A stretch of 41,196 nt of DNA from Myxococcaceae bacterium (GTDB taxonomy: Bacteria > Myxococcota > Myxococcia > Myxococcales > Myxococcaceae): assembly GCA_019694595.1 (NCBI GenBank), contig JAIBBQ010000035.1, forward strand, positions 1 to 41,196, written 5' to 3'. The position numbers and the translations under genes were made by a program. This document shows, piece after piece, positions 1 through 9,270 of the stretch (within the stretch, counting starts at the first letter, position 1; each line of letters starts with the position of its first letter). The notes under the pieces are model-generated. The model saw nothing but the letters and a program-made list of their open reading frames with translations, was not told the DNA's origin and made no database searches.

Positions 1-3000
1 ACCGACTCGGTGGCGGTGGTGATGCTCGGCGCGCTGAAGGCGGGCGCGGCCTACGTGCCCCTCGACCTCGCGGCGCCCGATGCCCGGCTGTCGGCCATCG
101 CGCGCGACTCGGGCGCGGCGCTGGCCATCGTCGAAGGGCGCCCCCGGCCGGAAGGGTTCCCCGTCGACTGGGTGCCGCTGGCGCAGCTCGAGTCGAGCGC
201 GGACGAAGCGCCGCCCGCTCCGGTGACCTCCGCGCAGGCGCTCGCCTACGTCGTCTACACCTCGGGCTCCACCGGGGCGCCCAAGGGCATCGGCATTCCG
301 CACGCGGGCGTGCTGCGGCTGCTCGAGCGCACCGACTACGTGGCGCTCGGGCCCACGACGCGCATCGCCCAGCTGTCGAACCTCGCCTTCGACGCCGCAA
401 CCTTCGAGATCTGGGGCCCGCTCATCGCCGGCGGCACCCTGGTCGAGGTCCCCGAAGGCGTGGCGCTCTCTCCGGTGAAGCTCGCCGCCTTCCTGCGCCA
501 GGAGCGCATCACCACCACCTTCCTCACCAGCGCGCTCTTCAGCCTCGTCGCCAGCGAGGTGCCGTCGGCCTTCTCGGGCCTCGACACCTTGATGGCCGGG
601 GGCGAGGCGCTGGAGCCGAGCTGGGTGCGGGCGGTGCTCACCGCCGGCGGGCCGCGGCGGATGATCAACATCTACGGCCCCACCGAGACCACCACCTTCG
701 CCACCTGGTACCTCGTCGAGCAGCTCGCCCCCGACACCCGGAGCGTGCCCATCGGCCGCACCATCGCCAACACCGAGGCGCTGGTGCTCGACGCGGCGGG
801 GCAGCGGGTGCCCGCCGGGGTCGAAGGCGAGCTCTTCCTCGGAGGGCCCGGGCTCGCGTGGGGCTACCTGGGCCAGCCGCACGCCACCGCGGAGCGCTTC
901 GTGCCCCACCCGGAGCCCCGGACCCCTGGCGAGCGGCTGTACCGCACCGGCGATCGCGTCCGGTGGACCGAGGGCGGCCAGCTCGACTTCGTGGGGCGGC
1001 TCGACCATCAGGTGAAGCTCCGCGGCTTCCGCATCGAGCTGCCGGAGATCGAGCTCGCGCTGTGCGCCCACCCCGACGTGCGCGACGCCGTGGTGCTGGT
1101 GCGAGGCGCCGACCGGGCCCACCGTCACCTCGCTGCCTTCGTCGCGCTGCACCCGGGGCGCAGCGCCGCGCCCGAGACGCTCCGCGCGCACCTCGCCGCG
1201 CGTCTGCCCGACTACATGGTGCCCGGCGCCATCCGCCTCCTCGACGCGCTGCCGCTGGGCCCCACCGGCAAGGTCGACCGCGCCGCGCTGCTCGCCTTGG
1301 CCCCCGAGGTGGTGTCCGGGAGCGACGGGCTGCGCACGCAGACCGAGCGCGCGCTCGCTGCCGTCTGGTCCGAGGTGCTCGCGGTGCCGGTGACGACGCC
1401 GCAGGCGAGCTTCTTCGAGCTGGGCGGCCACTCGCTCCAGGCGACGCGCATCGTGGCGCGGGTGCGCGACCAGCTGGGGGTGGAGCTGCCCCTGCGCACG
1501 CTGTTCGACACCTCCACGCTCGAGGCGCAGGCGGCGGTGGTCGACGCGCTCCGGAATGACCGGCTGGCCCTGGAGCCGCTGCCCCGCACCGGGCCGCTGC
1601 CGCTGAGCTTCGCGCAGGAGCGGCTGTGGTTCCTGCAGCGCCTGGAACCGCGGAGCGCGGCCTACAACATTCACCTCGTCGGCCGGCTCGACCCGCCGGC
1701 GGAGCCGTCGTGCCTCGGGCGGGCCATCGACGCGCTGGTGGAACGCCACGAGGTCCTGCGCTCGCTCGTCGTCCAGTCGCCCACCGGGCCGCTCGCGCGG
1801 GTGCTGCCGTCGCCCCAGGGCGTGCTGTCGCACGAGGCGGTGGCGACCGAGGCCGAGGCGCTCCGGCGCGCGCGCGCCTTCGCCGATGCGCCCTTCGCGC
1901 TCGAGAGCGAGGTGCCGTTCCGCGCCCGGCTCTACACCGTCGCCCGCGGCCCCCAGGTGCTGGCGCTGTGCGTGCACCACCTGGCGGCCGACGGCGCGTC
2001 GGTGCCCATCCTCGTCGGGGAGCTCGACGCGCTCTACGAGGCGGCGCGGAGCGGACGGGGCTCGCCCCTGCCGGCGCTGCCCGTGCAGTACGTCGACTTC
2101 GCCGGGTGGCAGCGGCGCTGGGCGGCGTCGGGCGTGCTCGAGGCCCAGCTGGGCTTCTGGAAGGGCGTGCTCGAGGGCGCGGCGCCGGTCCTCTCGCTCC
2201 CGGTCGACCGCCCCCGGCCTGCGCTGCTCGACAGCGAGGGTGGCGTGGTCGAGGCGTCGGTCCCACTTTCGCTGCGCGATGCGGTGCACGCCTTCAGCAA
2301 GGACCGCGGCGTCACGCTCTTCATGACCTGGCTCGCGGCCTTCAAGGCGCTGCTGTTCCGCCTCGGCGGCCAGCGGGACGTGGTGGTGGGCACCCCCGTG
2401 TCGGGGCGCCTGCTGCCGCAGGTGGAGCCGCTCGTCGGGTGCTTCGTCAACACGCTGGCGCTGCGCGACCAGGTGTCGGGCGACCAGACCTTCGAGGCGC
2501 TGCTCGACGCGGTCAAGGAGACCTGCCTCGGGGCCTACGCCCACGCCGACGTGCCGTTCGATCGCGTGGTGGAGGCGCTGCGGCCCGAGCGCGCCACCAG
2601 CCACGCCCCGCTCTTCCAGGTGATGTTCACCTACCACCAGGGCCTCGCTGCCGAGGTCCAGCCGCGCGCGCTCGGGCTCACCGCCCTGCCGGTCGAGTCC
2701 CGCACCTCGGCGGTCGACTTCACGCTCACCGTCGACGAGCGCGCCGGCGAGGTCCAGCTCCACGGAGAGTTCGCCTCCGCGCTGTTCGACGCCGCGACCA
2801 TCGGCCGGTTCCTCGGCGCCTACGCGCGGCTCATGCGCGAGGCCCTGGCCCACCCGTCGAGGCCGCTGCGCGCGCTGCCGCTGTGGGACACCCCCGCGCC
2901 CGGGGCAGGGCGGGCGCTCGAGGAGGCTCCGGGTCAGACCGTCCTCGACGTGCTGGCGAAGCGAGTGCGCGCGCAGCCCGGGTCCATCGCCGTCCGCGCG

Positions 3001-5439
3001 GGGGAACGTCGCCTCTCGCTCGAGGAACTCTGGCGGCAGGCGGGATCGCTGGCGGCGCGACTGCGCGCGGGGCCGCCCGAGCCGCGGCCCATCGTCGCGG
3101 TGTGCGTCGAGCGCTCGGTGGAGCTGGTGGTCGCGCTGCTCGGCGTGCTGCGGGCGGGCGCGGCGTACCTCCCGCTCGACCCTGCCTTCCCCGACGAGCG
3201 GCTGCTCCAGGTGCTGCGGGCGGCCAAGGTCGGCCGCGTGGTCACCGGACCTTCGACCGACGCCCGCCTGCGCGCGCTCGGGGTGAGCACGGTGCCGGTG
3301 CACGGCGCGGGGGCCACGGGGCACGGGCTCCCGTCGGTGCCGGTGGAAGCGCCCGCCTACGTCATCTTCACCTCGGGCTCGACGGGAGAGCCGAAGGGCG
3401 TCGTGGTGTCGCACCGCGCGCTCTCGAGCTACGCGCGGTCGGCGCTCGCGACGTACGGCCTCACCGCGGCCGACCGCGTGCTCCAGTTCGCGTCGGTGGG
3501 CTTCGACGCCAGCGTGGAGGAGATCTTCCTCGCGCTGTGGGTGGGCGCCGAGCTGGTGATGCGGCCGGCTGGCCCGGTGCCGGGCGCGAAGGACCTGCTC
3601 TCGCTCTGCGACCGCGAGCAGCTGAGCGTGCTCGGGCTGCCCACCGCGTACTTCGCCGCGCTGGTGTCCGAGATGAAGCTGGGCGCGGTGCCGCTGCCCG
3701 CGGCGGTGAAGACGGTCATCGTCGGCGGTGAGCAGCTCGACGCAGAGACCGCGGCGACCTGGCGGCAGGTCGGCGGCGAGGGCGCCCGGCTCTTCAACAC
3801 CTACGGCCCGACCGAGGCGACGGTGGTGGCCACCGCGTGCGAGGTCGAGCCCGGCGCGACGCTCGGCGACCCGCCCATCGGCCACCCGCTGCCCCACACC
3901 GTCGCCCGGGTGTTCGACGCATACCTCGCGGCGCTGCCCCCAGGCCTCCCCGGCGAGCTGTTCCTCGGTGGGCCCGGCCTCGCCGACGGGTACCTCGACG
4001 ACCCCGCGCTCACCGCGGAGCGCTTCGTTCCCGACCCGGAGTCCGTGACGCCCGGTGCGCGGCTCTACCGGACCGGGGACCAGGTGCGGCGCCGGCCCGA
4101 CGGCCAGCTCGAGTTCCTGGGCCGGCTCGACGGCCAGCTCAAGATTCGGGGCCACCGCGTGGAGCCGCGCGAGCTCGAGGCCGCCGTGCTCGCCCACCCC
4201 GGGGTCCGCGCCGCGGTCGTCGTTCCCCGCCGCGTGGACACCAACGACGTGCGGCTGGTCGCGGTCGTCGTCGCCGCGCCGGGCGCCGGGCCGGGGCTCG
4301 AGCCGCTCCTGCGCGCGAGCCTCCTGCGCAAGCTCCCCGGCTTCCTGGTCCCCTCGGAGTTCGTCTGGGTGGAGCAGCTGCCGTTGACGGTGAACGGCAA
4401 GGTCGACCGGGCCGCGCTGGCCCGGCTCCCCTCGGCGGCTCCTGCTCCGGTGGCCGCGACCGATGGCGACCCGCTCGTCGCCTCGCTGTGCGCCCTGTGG
4501 TCCGAGGTGCTGGGCATTGCTGGCCTCGGGCCGGACGCCGACTTCTTCGCGCAGGGGGGACACTCGCTCTCCGCGCTCCGGCTCCTGTCGGCCGTGGAGC
4601 GCCAGCACGGCGTGACGCTCGGCTCGGAGGTCCTCTTCAGCGAGGCGACCCCTCGCGCCATCGCCCGGTGGATCCGCGACGGCTCCGCGACCCTAGCGCG
4701 CCGGCCGTCGCTGGTCCGGCTGCGCGACGGCGGGACGCAGGCGGTGGTCTTCGTGCACGCGGTCGACGGCGAGGTGCTGGTCTATCGGGCGCTCGCCTCC
4801 TCGCTCGGCCCCGAGTGGGCGTGCTGGGGGCTGCAGGCCGACCCGGCGCGCGGACAGCGCTCGCTGGAAGAGCTGGCGCGAGACGCGGTGCGAGCGCTCG
4901 AGGCCCTGGAGACGGTGGCGCTGGTCGGCTGGTCGTTCGGCGGCGTGCTGGCCTACGAGATCGCCCGGCAGCGCCGCGCTGCGGGGCAGGCCGTCGGTCC
5001 GCTGGTGCTCCTGGACTCCGCCCTCTGGGACCCCGACGACACCGAGGAAGATCCGGTGGAGCGCGAGCTCGCCCAGCTGGTGGAGCAGGGTGCCGGTCCC
5101 GCGGAGCTCGCCGCCAAGCTCCCTGCGGCGCTCGCGCTCACGCTCGAGGCGGTGTCTCCCGCGCGCGCCGCCCAGCTCTGGGAACGGGTGCGCCACCACT
5201 CCCGCGCGCTCGCCTCCTACCGGCCCGAGCCCTCCGACCTTCGCGCGTCCTTGCTCCTCGCCGAGATCCCGAGCGGTGCGCCGGGCCAGCTCGAAGCGCA
5301 GTGGCGCGCCCTGGCACTCGGTGGCCTCGCGGTGGGGCAGGTGCCGGGAGCGCACTACGCCATGTTCGAGCGGCAGCACCTGGCGTCGCTCGGCGCTGCG
5401 GTGCGCAGCGCGCTCGGGTCTCCGGTCGCGAGGCCCTGA
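1..5439 (+). CDS. Non-ribosomal peptide synthetase, terminal modules A-PCP-C-A-PCP-TE (5' partial)
   Basis: The frame is open from base 1, so the true start lies left of the window. Domains in order: an adenylation (A) domain from A2 (LKAGAAYVPLD) through A3 (YTSGSTGAPKG), A5 (NIYGPTE), A7 (YRTGD) and A10 (PTGKVDR); a PCP with GGHSL, phosphopantetheine Ser codon 1432-1434; an LCL-like condensation domain starting LSFAQERLWFLQ with HHLAADG at 1975-1995; a second A domain (FTSGSTGEPKG, NTYGPTE, NGKVDR); a second PCP (Ser codon 4564-4566); and a thioesterase with GWSFGG (Ser codon 4933-4935) and a late His at 5353. By alignment to GrsA the first pocket reads D-A-F-F-M-G-I-T-F-K, one change from a published Ile code (DAFFYGITFK). 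The second reads D-A-E-G-I-G-T-V-V-K, which I cannot assign. No epimerase domain is visible. The TE marks this as the last enzyme of the assembly line. Confidence 0.95.
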   Translation, partial: TDSVAVVMLGALKAGAAYVPLDLAAPDARLSAIARDSGAALAIVEGRPRPEGFPVDWVPLAQLESSADEAPPAPVTSAQALAYVVYTSGSTGAPKGIGIPHAGVLRLLERTDYVALGPTTRIAQLSNLAFDAATFEIWGPLIAGGTLVEVPEGVALSPVKLAAFLRQERITTTFLTSALFSLVASEVPSAFSGLDTLMAGGEALEPSWVRAVLTAGGPRRMINIYGPTETTTFATWYLVEQLAPDTRSVPIGRTIANTEALVLDAAGQRVPAGVEGELFLGGPGLAWGYLGQPHATAERFVPHPEPRTPGERLYRTGDRVRWTEGGQLDFVGRLDHQVKLRGFRIELPEIELALCAHPDVRDAVVLVRGADRAHRHLAAFVALHPGRSAAPETLRAHLAARLPDYMVPGAIRLLDALPLGPTGKVDRAALLALAPEVVSGSDGLRTQTERALAAVWSEVLAVPVTTPQASFFELGGHSLQATRIVARVRDQLGVELPLRTLFDTSTLEAQAAVVDALRNDRLALEPLPRTGPLPLSFAQERLWFLQRLEPRSAAYNIHLVGRLDPPAEPSCLGRAIDALVERHEVLRSLVVQSPTGPLARVLPSPQGVLSHEAVATEAEALRRARAFADAPFALESEVPFRARLYTVARGPQVLALCVHHLAADGASVPILVGELDALYEAARSGRGSPLPALPVQYVDFAGWQRRWAASGVLEAQLGFWKGVLEGAAPVLSLPVDRPRPALLDSEGGVVEASVPLSLRDAVHAFSKDRGVTLFMTWLAAFKALLFRLGGQRDVVVGTPVSGRLLPQVEPLVGCFVNTLALRDQVSGDQTFEALLDAVKETCLGAYAHADVPFDRVVEALRPERATSHAPLFQVMFTYHQGLAAEVQPRALGLTALPVESRTSAVDFTLTVDERAGEVQLHGEFASALFDAATIGRFLGAYARLMREALAHPSRPLRALPLWDTPAPGAGRALEEAPGQTVLDVLAKRVRAQPGSIAVRAGERRLSLEELWRQAGSLAARLRAGPPEPRPIVAVCVERSVELVVALLGVLRAGAAYLPLDPAFPDERLLQVLRAAKVGRVVTGPSTDARLRALGVSTVPVHGAGATGHGLPSVPVEAPAYVIFTSGSTGEPKGVVVSHRALSSYARSALATYGLTAADRVLQFASVGFDASVEEIFLALWVGAELVMRPAGPVPGAKDLLSLCDREQLSVLGLPTAYFAALVSEMKLGAVPLPAAVKTVIVGGEQLDAETAATWRQVGGEGARLFNTYGPTEATVVATACEVEPGATLGDPPIGHPLPHTVARVFDAYLAALPPGLPGELFLGGPGLADGYLDDPALTAERFVPDPESVTPGARLYRTGDQVRRRPDGQLEFLGRLDGQLKIRGHRVEPRELEAAVLAHPGVRAAVVVPRRVDTNDVRLVAVVVAAPGAGPGLEPLLRASLLRKLPGFLVPSEFVWVEQLPLTVNGKVDRAALARLPSAAPAPVAATDGDPLVASLCALWSEVLGIAGLGPDADFFAQGGHSLSALRLLSAVERQHGVTLGSEVLFSEATPRAIARWIRDGSATLARRPSLVRLRDGGTQAVVFVHAVDGEVLVYRALASSLGPEWACWGLQADPARGQRSLEELARDAVRALEALETVALVGWSFGGVLAYEIARQRRAAGQAVGPLVLLDSALWDPDDTEEDPVERELAQLVEQGAGPAELAAKLPAALALTLEAVSPARAAQLWERVRHHSRALASYRPEPSDLRASLLLAEIPSGAPGQLEAQWRALALGGLAVGQVPGAHYAMFERQHLASLGAAVRSALGSPVARP

Positions 5440-5521
5440 TCTCCCCGCGCATCACCGGAGCGACACCCGGGCCGGGAGGCCTGCGCTCCGGCTGCAGGGT
5501 CGGTGTTATTGGCTCGACGGC

Positions 5522-6076
5522 ATGGCCTCGGTCCCCGAAAGCGCCCAGCGGTACTTCACCGAGTGGCTCCCTCGCCAGGGGGGCGCGCGGGTGGCCGGGC
5601 CGGCGACGGCCCGGATCCGCGTGGTGGTCACCGGCGACGGCGGCGGTGCGTGGGACCTCGAGGCCGGCCCCTCGGGGCTCACGGCCGGGCCTCAGGGGAC
5701 GGCCCCCGCCCAGGCCTCGCTCGAGCTGTCCGTCGAGGACTTCCGCGAGCTCTTCCTCGGGACCTCGCTGGCGCCCGCGGGCGTCGAGCGCAGCGACCTC
5801 TGCTTCCTGAACCCGCAGGTCCGCTCGCTCATCGGCGCGGCCCCGGGGGTGGTGCAGCTGGAGATCGACGGCGTCGCCGGGCGCACCTGGCGCATGCGTG
5901 TCGTCTTCGGCGACGGCGCGGGCACCGAGCCGACCACGGTGACGCTGCCCCGCGAGGCCTTCACCCGGCTGCTGACGCGCGAGTCGGTGCCGCCCGCGCT
6001 GATGGAGTCGGGCGACCTGCAGTTCACCGGGGAGCCGCACCTCGCCATGCAGCTCGCCCTGGGGTTGGTGCCGTAG
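5522..6076 (+). CDS. SCP2-like (sterol-carrier fold) protein
   Basis: A 184-aa protein starting at the ATG 82 bases after the NRPS stop. I chose this ATG because the reading frame upstream overlaps the NRPS thioesterase region. The C-terminal part (PPALMESGDLQFTGEPHLAMQL) resembles the SCP2 pattern in which an 'a..G.l.v.Gd..la..l' segment closes a lipid-binding pocket. The N-terminal half (VVVTGDGGGAWDLEAG ... LELSVEDFRELFLG) resembles the start of the same fold, so it may hold two SCP2-like halves. SCP2 proteins bind acyl chains or hydrophobic ligands. Its place between the NRPS and the tailoring genes suggests a role with a lipidic or carrier-bound intermediate, which is inference. No signal peptide or membrane segment is seen. 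Confidence 0.55.
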   Translation: MASVPESAQRYFTEWLPRQGGARVAGPATARIRVVVTGDGGGAWDLEAGPSGLTAGPQGTAPAQASLELSVEDFRELFLGTSLAPAGVERSDLCFLNPQVRSLIGAAPGVVQLEIDGVAGRTWRMRVVFGDGAGTEPTTVTLPREAFTRLLTRESVPPALMESGDLQFTGEPHLAMQLALGLVP

Positions 6077-6083
6077 CCACGCC

Positions 6084-6665
6084 ATGCGAATTCGCCCTGC
6101 CGAGCGCGCCGATCTCCCGAGCATCGCCCGCGTCTTCACGCAGACGACGCGGCACGCCTTCAACGCCTTCACGCCCGGCGGCCGCACGGAATCGGGGCTC
6201 GGCGCAGAAGCCATGGTCCCCGAAGGTCAGGCGCTCATCGAGTTCGCCTGGGACCTCTGGTGGGGCCAGTGGTTCGCGTACGTCGCCGAGCTCCGTCCGG
6301 GCGAGGTGGTGGGATTCTCTTGCGGCGGCGCCGAGGCCACCGAGACCACCGAGCACCGGGTCCAGATGCGAGGGCTCTACGTGCTGCCCGAGCACCAGGG
6401 CGGCCTCGTCGGGCGCTTCCTGGCCAGCGCGGTCGCCTCGCGCTTCCTCGAGCTCGGTCACCGCAGCCTGATGTCGTGGGTGCTGGAGCAGAACGTCGCC
6501 GCCCGCGACTTTCACGTGGGCCTGGGCGGCGAGCCGCGCTACCGCGTGGAGAGCGTGGGGTACTTCGTCCGTGAGGTCCCGCCGGGACCCGAGGTCCACG
6601 CGCTGGTCGGCTACGTGTGGGACGACGCGTCCGCGCTCGTCATTCGCCGGCGGGCGAGGAGCTGA
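6084..6665 (+). CDS. GNAT-family N-acetyltransferase
   Basis: A 193-aa protein beginning 7 bases after the SCP2-like gene. The GNAT motif A is clear at residues about 95-113 (RGLYVLPEHQGGLVGRFL), the acetyl-CoA pyrophosphate-binding loop. A motif-B-like stretch follows around SWVLEQNVAARDFHVGLGG. The N-terminus (MRIRPAERADLPSIARVF) is typical of the family. Length is normal for a single-domain GNAT. The acceptor cannot be read from sequence; in this operon it may acylate an amine of the product, act as self-resistance, or be unrelated. The stop overlaps the start of the next gene (TGATG), indicating translational coupling. Confidence 0.85.
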   Translation: MRIRPAERADLPSIARVFTQTTRHAFNAFTPGGRTESGLGAEAMVPEGQALIEFAWDLWWGQWFAYVAELRPGEVVGFSCGGAEATETTEHRVQMRGLYVLPEHQGGLVGRFLASAVASRFLELGHRSLMSWVLEQNVAARDFHVGLGGEPRYRVESVGYFVREVPPGPEVHALVGYVWDDASALVIRRRARS

Positions 6666-7666
6666 TGTCCGCGGCGTCCACGCCTGCAGCCGCCTCCACC
6701 GGCGCGGTCGATCGCCGGCCGCCGGAGCTCGAGCGACTCGACTTCAAGCTGCTCGACTGCCTGGAGGTCAACGTCGCGGCGCTGCTCGAGCTGCGCGGCG
6801 CCCCGGACCTGCGCGCACCCTTCGCCTGCGAATGGCACTTCGACGTGGAGCCGGGGCAGCTGTCGCCCGTGCTCGAGCGCACGCCGCTGGCCAGCCGCCT
6901 CGCAGCCACGACCGCCTTCACGCTCGAGGTCCGGCAGAGCACCCCGGCGCGAGTGCTCGCGGACTGCCTCCCGCTGGTGCGCTCGGGCCAGCGCGTCCTG
7001 GTGCGCGGCGACGCCATGTCGATGGACTGGCTGCCGTACTTCGGGCGGGAGTCGATGGACCACAGCCTGGTGCTGGAGTCCGTCGACCCCGACGGGCGCC
7101 GCCTGCAGGTGCTCGACGCCTACGACAACGTCACCGAGTGGGGCGAGGCCAGCCCGGTGCGGCTCCAGGTCGACGCCTCGCTGGTGGAGCGCGCGGTGGG
7201 CTCGCTCGGTACGCCCTTCGCCGGCTGGTGGGCGACGCTCGAGCCGAAGCCGACGGCGCCGCGCTTCGACGCCTTCCAGGTGCTGCGCGCCAACGCCGAG
7301 GCGATGGCGTCTCACGCGGGCCGCATCGCCCGCTTCCGCGACACGGCCTTCGAGGCGCGCGGCGACGGCGAGGCGATGAAGCGCTTCTCGCTCGCCTGCT
7401 GGCTCGTCCACCGCGCGAGGACCCTGCACGGGCTCTGGCTCGGCGATCTCGCCGCGGGTGGCTGGACGGAAGGGACTTCCTTCGCCCGGTCCTTCCAGGA
7501 CGAGGTCGCCGGTCGCTGGAAGCGGGTCAACGAGCTCGCGTACCTGGTGTACCGGCGGGCGCGGCTCGGCAAGCCGGCGCCCCAGGTGGTGTTCGACGTG
7601 CTGGGCGAGCTCGAGGCCGTGGAGCGCGACCACGCGCAGCGGCTGGGGGCGGCGTTGCCCCGCTGA
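6665..7666 (+). CDS. BtrH_N-like papain-fold acyltransferase candidate
   Basis: A 333-aa protein started at the ATG that overlaps the GNAT stop codon. Its layout resembles the BtrH N-terminal family (butirosin acyl-ACP:aminoglycoside acyltransferase): an early Cys in LLDCLEVNVAALLELRG (Cys32), then a VLVRGDAMSMDWLPYF segment, a His in MDHSLVLESVDPDG (His133) and an Asp in LQVLDAYDN (Asp151). That is the Cys/His/Asp order expected of a papain-like fold, and 'D..YLPY...H.LVL...D......V.D' is the feature I used. In butirosin this enzyme moves an ACP-bound acyl group to an amine. Here free carrier proteins and a BtrK-like decarboxylase lie just downstream, which supports an acyl-transfer job. The assignment is by pattern memory, not by search. 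It could instead be a divergent cysteine peptidase-like protein. Confidence 0.55.
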   Translation: MSAASTPAAASTGAVDRRPPELERLDFKLLDCLEVNVAALLELRGAPDLRAPFACEWHFDVEPGQLSPVLERTPLASRLAATTAFTLEVRQSTPARVLADCLPLVRSGQRVLVRGDAMSMDWLPYFGRESMDHSLVLESVDPDGRRLQVLDAYDNVTEWGEASPVRLQVDASLVERAVGSLGTPFAGWWATLEPKPTAPRFDAFQVLRANAEAMASHAGRIARFRDTAFEARGDGEAMKRFSLACWLVHRARTLHGLWLGDLAAGGWTEGTSFARSFQDEVAGRWKRVNELAYLVYRRARLGKPAPQVVFDVLGELEAVERDHAQRLGAALPR

Positions 7667-7683
7667 CGGGGCCGGCGGGCGCG

Positions 7684-9270
7684 ATGGGCATCACGATTCA
7701 CCAGCGGGTCCTCGAGCAGGCCGAGCGGACGCCTCGGGCCGTCGCGCTGCGGGGGCCTGGCGGCGCGTACACCTACGCCGAGCTCGCCCAGCGGGTGCGC
7801 GCGCTCGCGCACGGCCTGGCCGCGGCGCTCCCGCCCGGCGCGCGGGTGGCGATTCACCGCCCGAAGAGCATCGACGCCATCGTCGACCTGCTCGCCTGTC
7901 TTTGTGCCGGCTGCGCGTACGTGCCGCTCGACGCCGCCAGCCCGATGCCGCGCACCCGCTTCGTGCTCGAGGACAGCGGGGCCGACGCGCTCGTCACCGA
8001 CGAGCACACCGCGGCGCTGTGGTCGCAGGCGCCGGACGCGCTCGAGCGCCTCGCGCTGGTGGTGATGCCCGACGGTCACGGTCCGGCCCACCCGCGCCGC
8101 CGCACCCACGCGGCGCTCGCCGAGCCCGCCCCCGCCACGGAGGCGGTGCGCCCCGTCGCCGCCGAGGCGCTCGCCTTTCTCCTCTACACCTCGGGCTCCA
8201 CCGGCACGCCCAAGGGCGTGGCCATCACCCACGGCAACGCGTCGGCCTTCGTGGAGTGGGCGCTCGAGGCCTTCGACGTGGGGCCGGGCGACACCGTGGC
8301 GGTTCACGCGCCGCTGCACTTCGACCTCCCGGTGTTCGACCTCTACGTGAGCCTCGGACGTGGGGCCACCGTCTGTCCCGCCGACGAGGCGACGCTCAAG
8401 TTCCCCGAGGCTTTCCTGCGCTGGCTGCGCAGCGAGCGGGTGAGCGTGCTCTACGCGGTACCCTCCGCGCTCCTCGCGCTCCTCAAGCGCAGCACCGTGG
8501 CCAAGGGTGGCCTGGGCGACCTGCGGCTCCTGCTCTACGCGGGCGAGGAGTTCCCCGTGCCGCGGCTCCGCGAGCTGCGCGCGCTGCTGCGGCCCGACGC
8601 CCGGGTCTTCAACCTCTACGGCCCGGTGGAGACCAACGTCGTCACCTGCTGCGAGGTCGGCCCCGCGGAGCTCGCGCTCGCCCGCGTGCCCATCGGCACC
8701 GCGGTGAGCCAGGCGCGGCTCGTCCTCGTCGACGAGGCGCGCGCGGTGATTGCGCCCGAGCGCACCGGCGTCGAAGGCGAGCTGCTGGTCAGCGGGCCGA
8801 GCGTCTCTCCGGGCTACTGGCGTCGTGACGACCTCACCGCCGCGGCGCGCGAGGTGGTGAACGTCGCCGGCGAGTCGCTGCGCTGTCACCGCACCGGCGA
8901 CTTCGCGGCGTGGGGGCCCGGTGGCCGGCTCGACTTCCGCGGCCGCCGCGACGGCATGGTGAAGAGCCGCGGCTACCGCATCGACCTGGGAGAAATCGAG
9001 TCGGTGCTGGCCGACGCTCCCGGGGTGGCGGAGCTGGCGGCGGTCGGCGTGCCGCACCCCGAGCGCACCACCGAGGTGGTGGCCTTCGTGGTCGCCCGCG
9101 ACGGCTCGGCGAGGGACGAGGTGCCGCTGCTCGCCCGCTGCCGGGAACGGCTCCCGCCGTACATGGTGCCTGCACACGTCTACTGGCGCGACGCTCTGCC
9201 GCACACCACCACCGGCAAGGTCGATCGCGTGCAGCTGGTGGCGTGGGCGCAGGAAGGGGCCCGGCGATGA
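7684..9270 (+). CDS. Free-standing adenylation enzyme, probable L-prolyl-[PCP] ligase
   Basis: A 528-aa stand-alone A domain starting 17 bases after the BtrH-like gene at MGITIHQRVLEQAERTPRAVAL, a normal A-domain N-terminus. Core motifs are complete: A2 (CAYVPLD), A3 (LYTSGSTGTPKGVAITH), A4 (HFDLPVFDLY), A5 (FNLYGPVETN), A7 (HRTGDF), A8 (GRRDGMVKSRGYRIDLGEIE) and A10 (TTGKVDR). The ten pocket residues by GrsA alignment are D-L-F-Y-L-A-L-V-V-K. From memory the code of proline-activating enzymes of pyrrole pathways (PltF, RedM, CloN4/CouN4) is DLFYLALVCK, a single C-to-V difference. Hence it probably makes prolyl-AMP and loads proline on the PCP encoded next. Its stop overlaps that PCP start (ATGA). 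The A-domain call is certain; the substrate is inference. Confidence 0.9.
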   Translation: MGITIHQRVLEQAERTPRAVALRGPGGAYTYAELAQRVRALAHGLAAALPPGARVAIHRPKSIDAIVDLLACLCAGCAYVPLDAASPMPRTRFVLEDSGADALVTDEHTAALWSQAPDALERLALVVMPDGHGPAHPRRRTHAALAEPAPATEAVRPVAAEALAFLLYTSGSTGTPKGVAITHGNASAFVEWALEAFDVGPGDTVAVHAPLHFDLPVFDLYVSLGRGATVCPADEATLKFPEAFLRWLRSERVSVLYAVPSALLALLKRSTVAKGGLGDLRLLLYAGEEFPVPRLRELRALLRPDARVFNLYGPVETNVVTCCEVGPAELALARVPIGTAVSQARLVLVDEARAVIAPERTGVEGELLVSGPSVSPGYWRRDDLTAAAREVVNVAGESLRCHRTGDFAAWGPGGRLDFRGRRDGMVKSRGYRIDLGEIESVLADAPGVAELAAVGVPHPERTTEVVAFVVARDGSARDEVPLLARCRERLPPYMVPAHVYWRDALPHTTTGKVDRVQLVAWAQEGARR

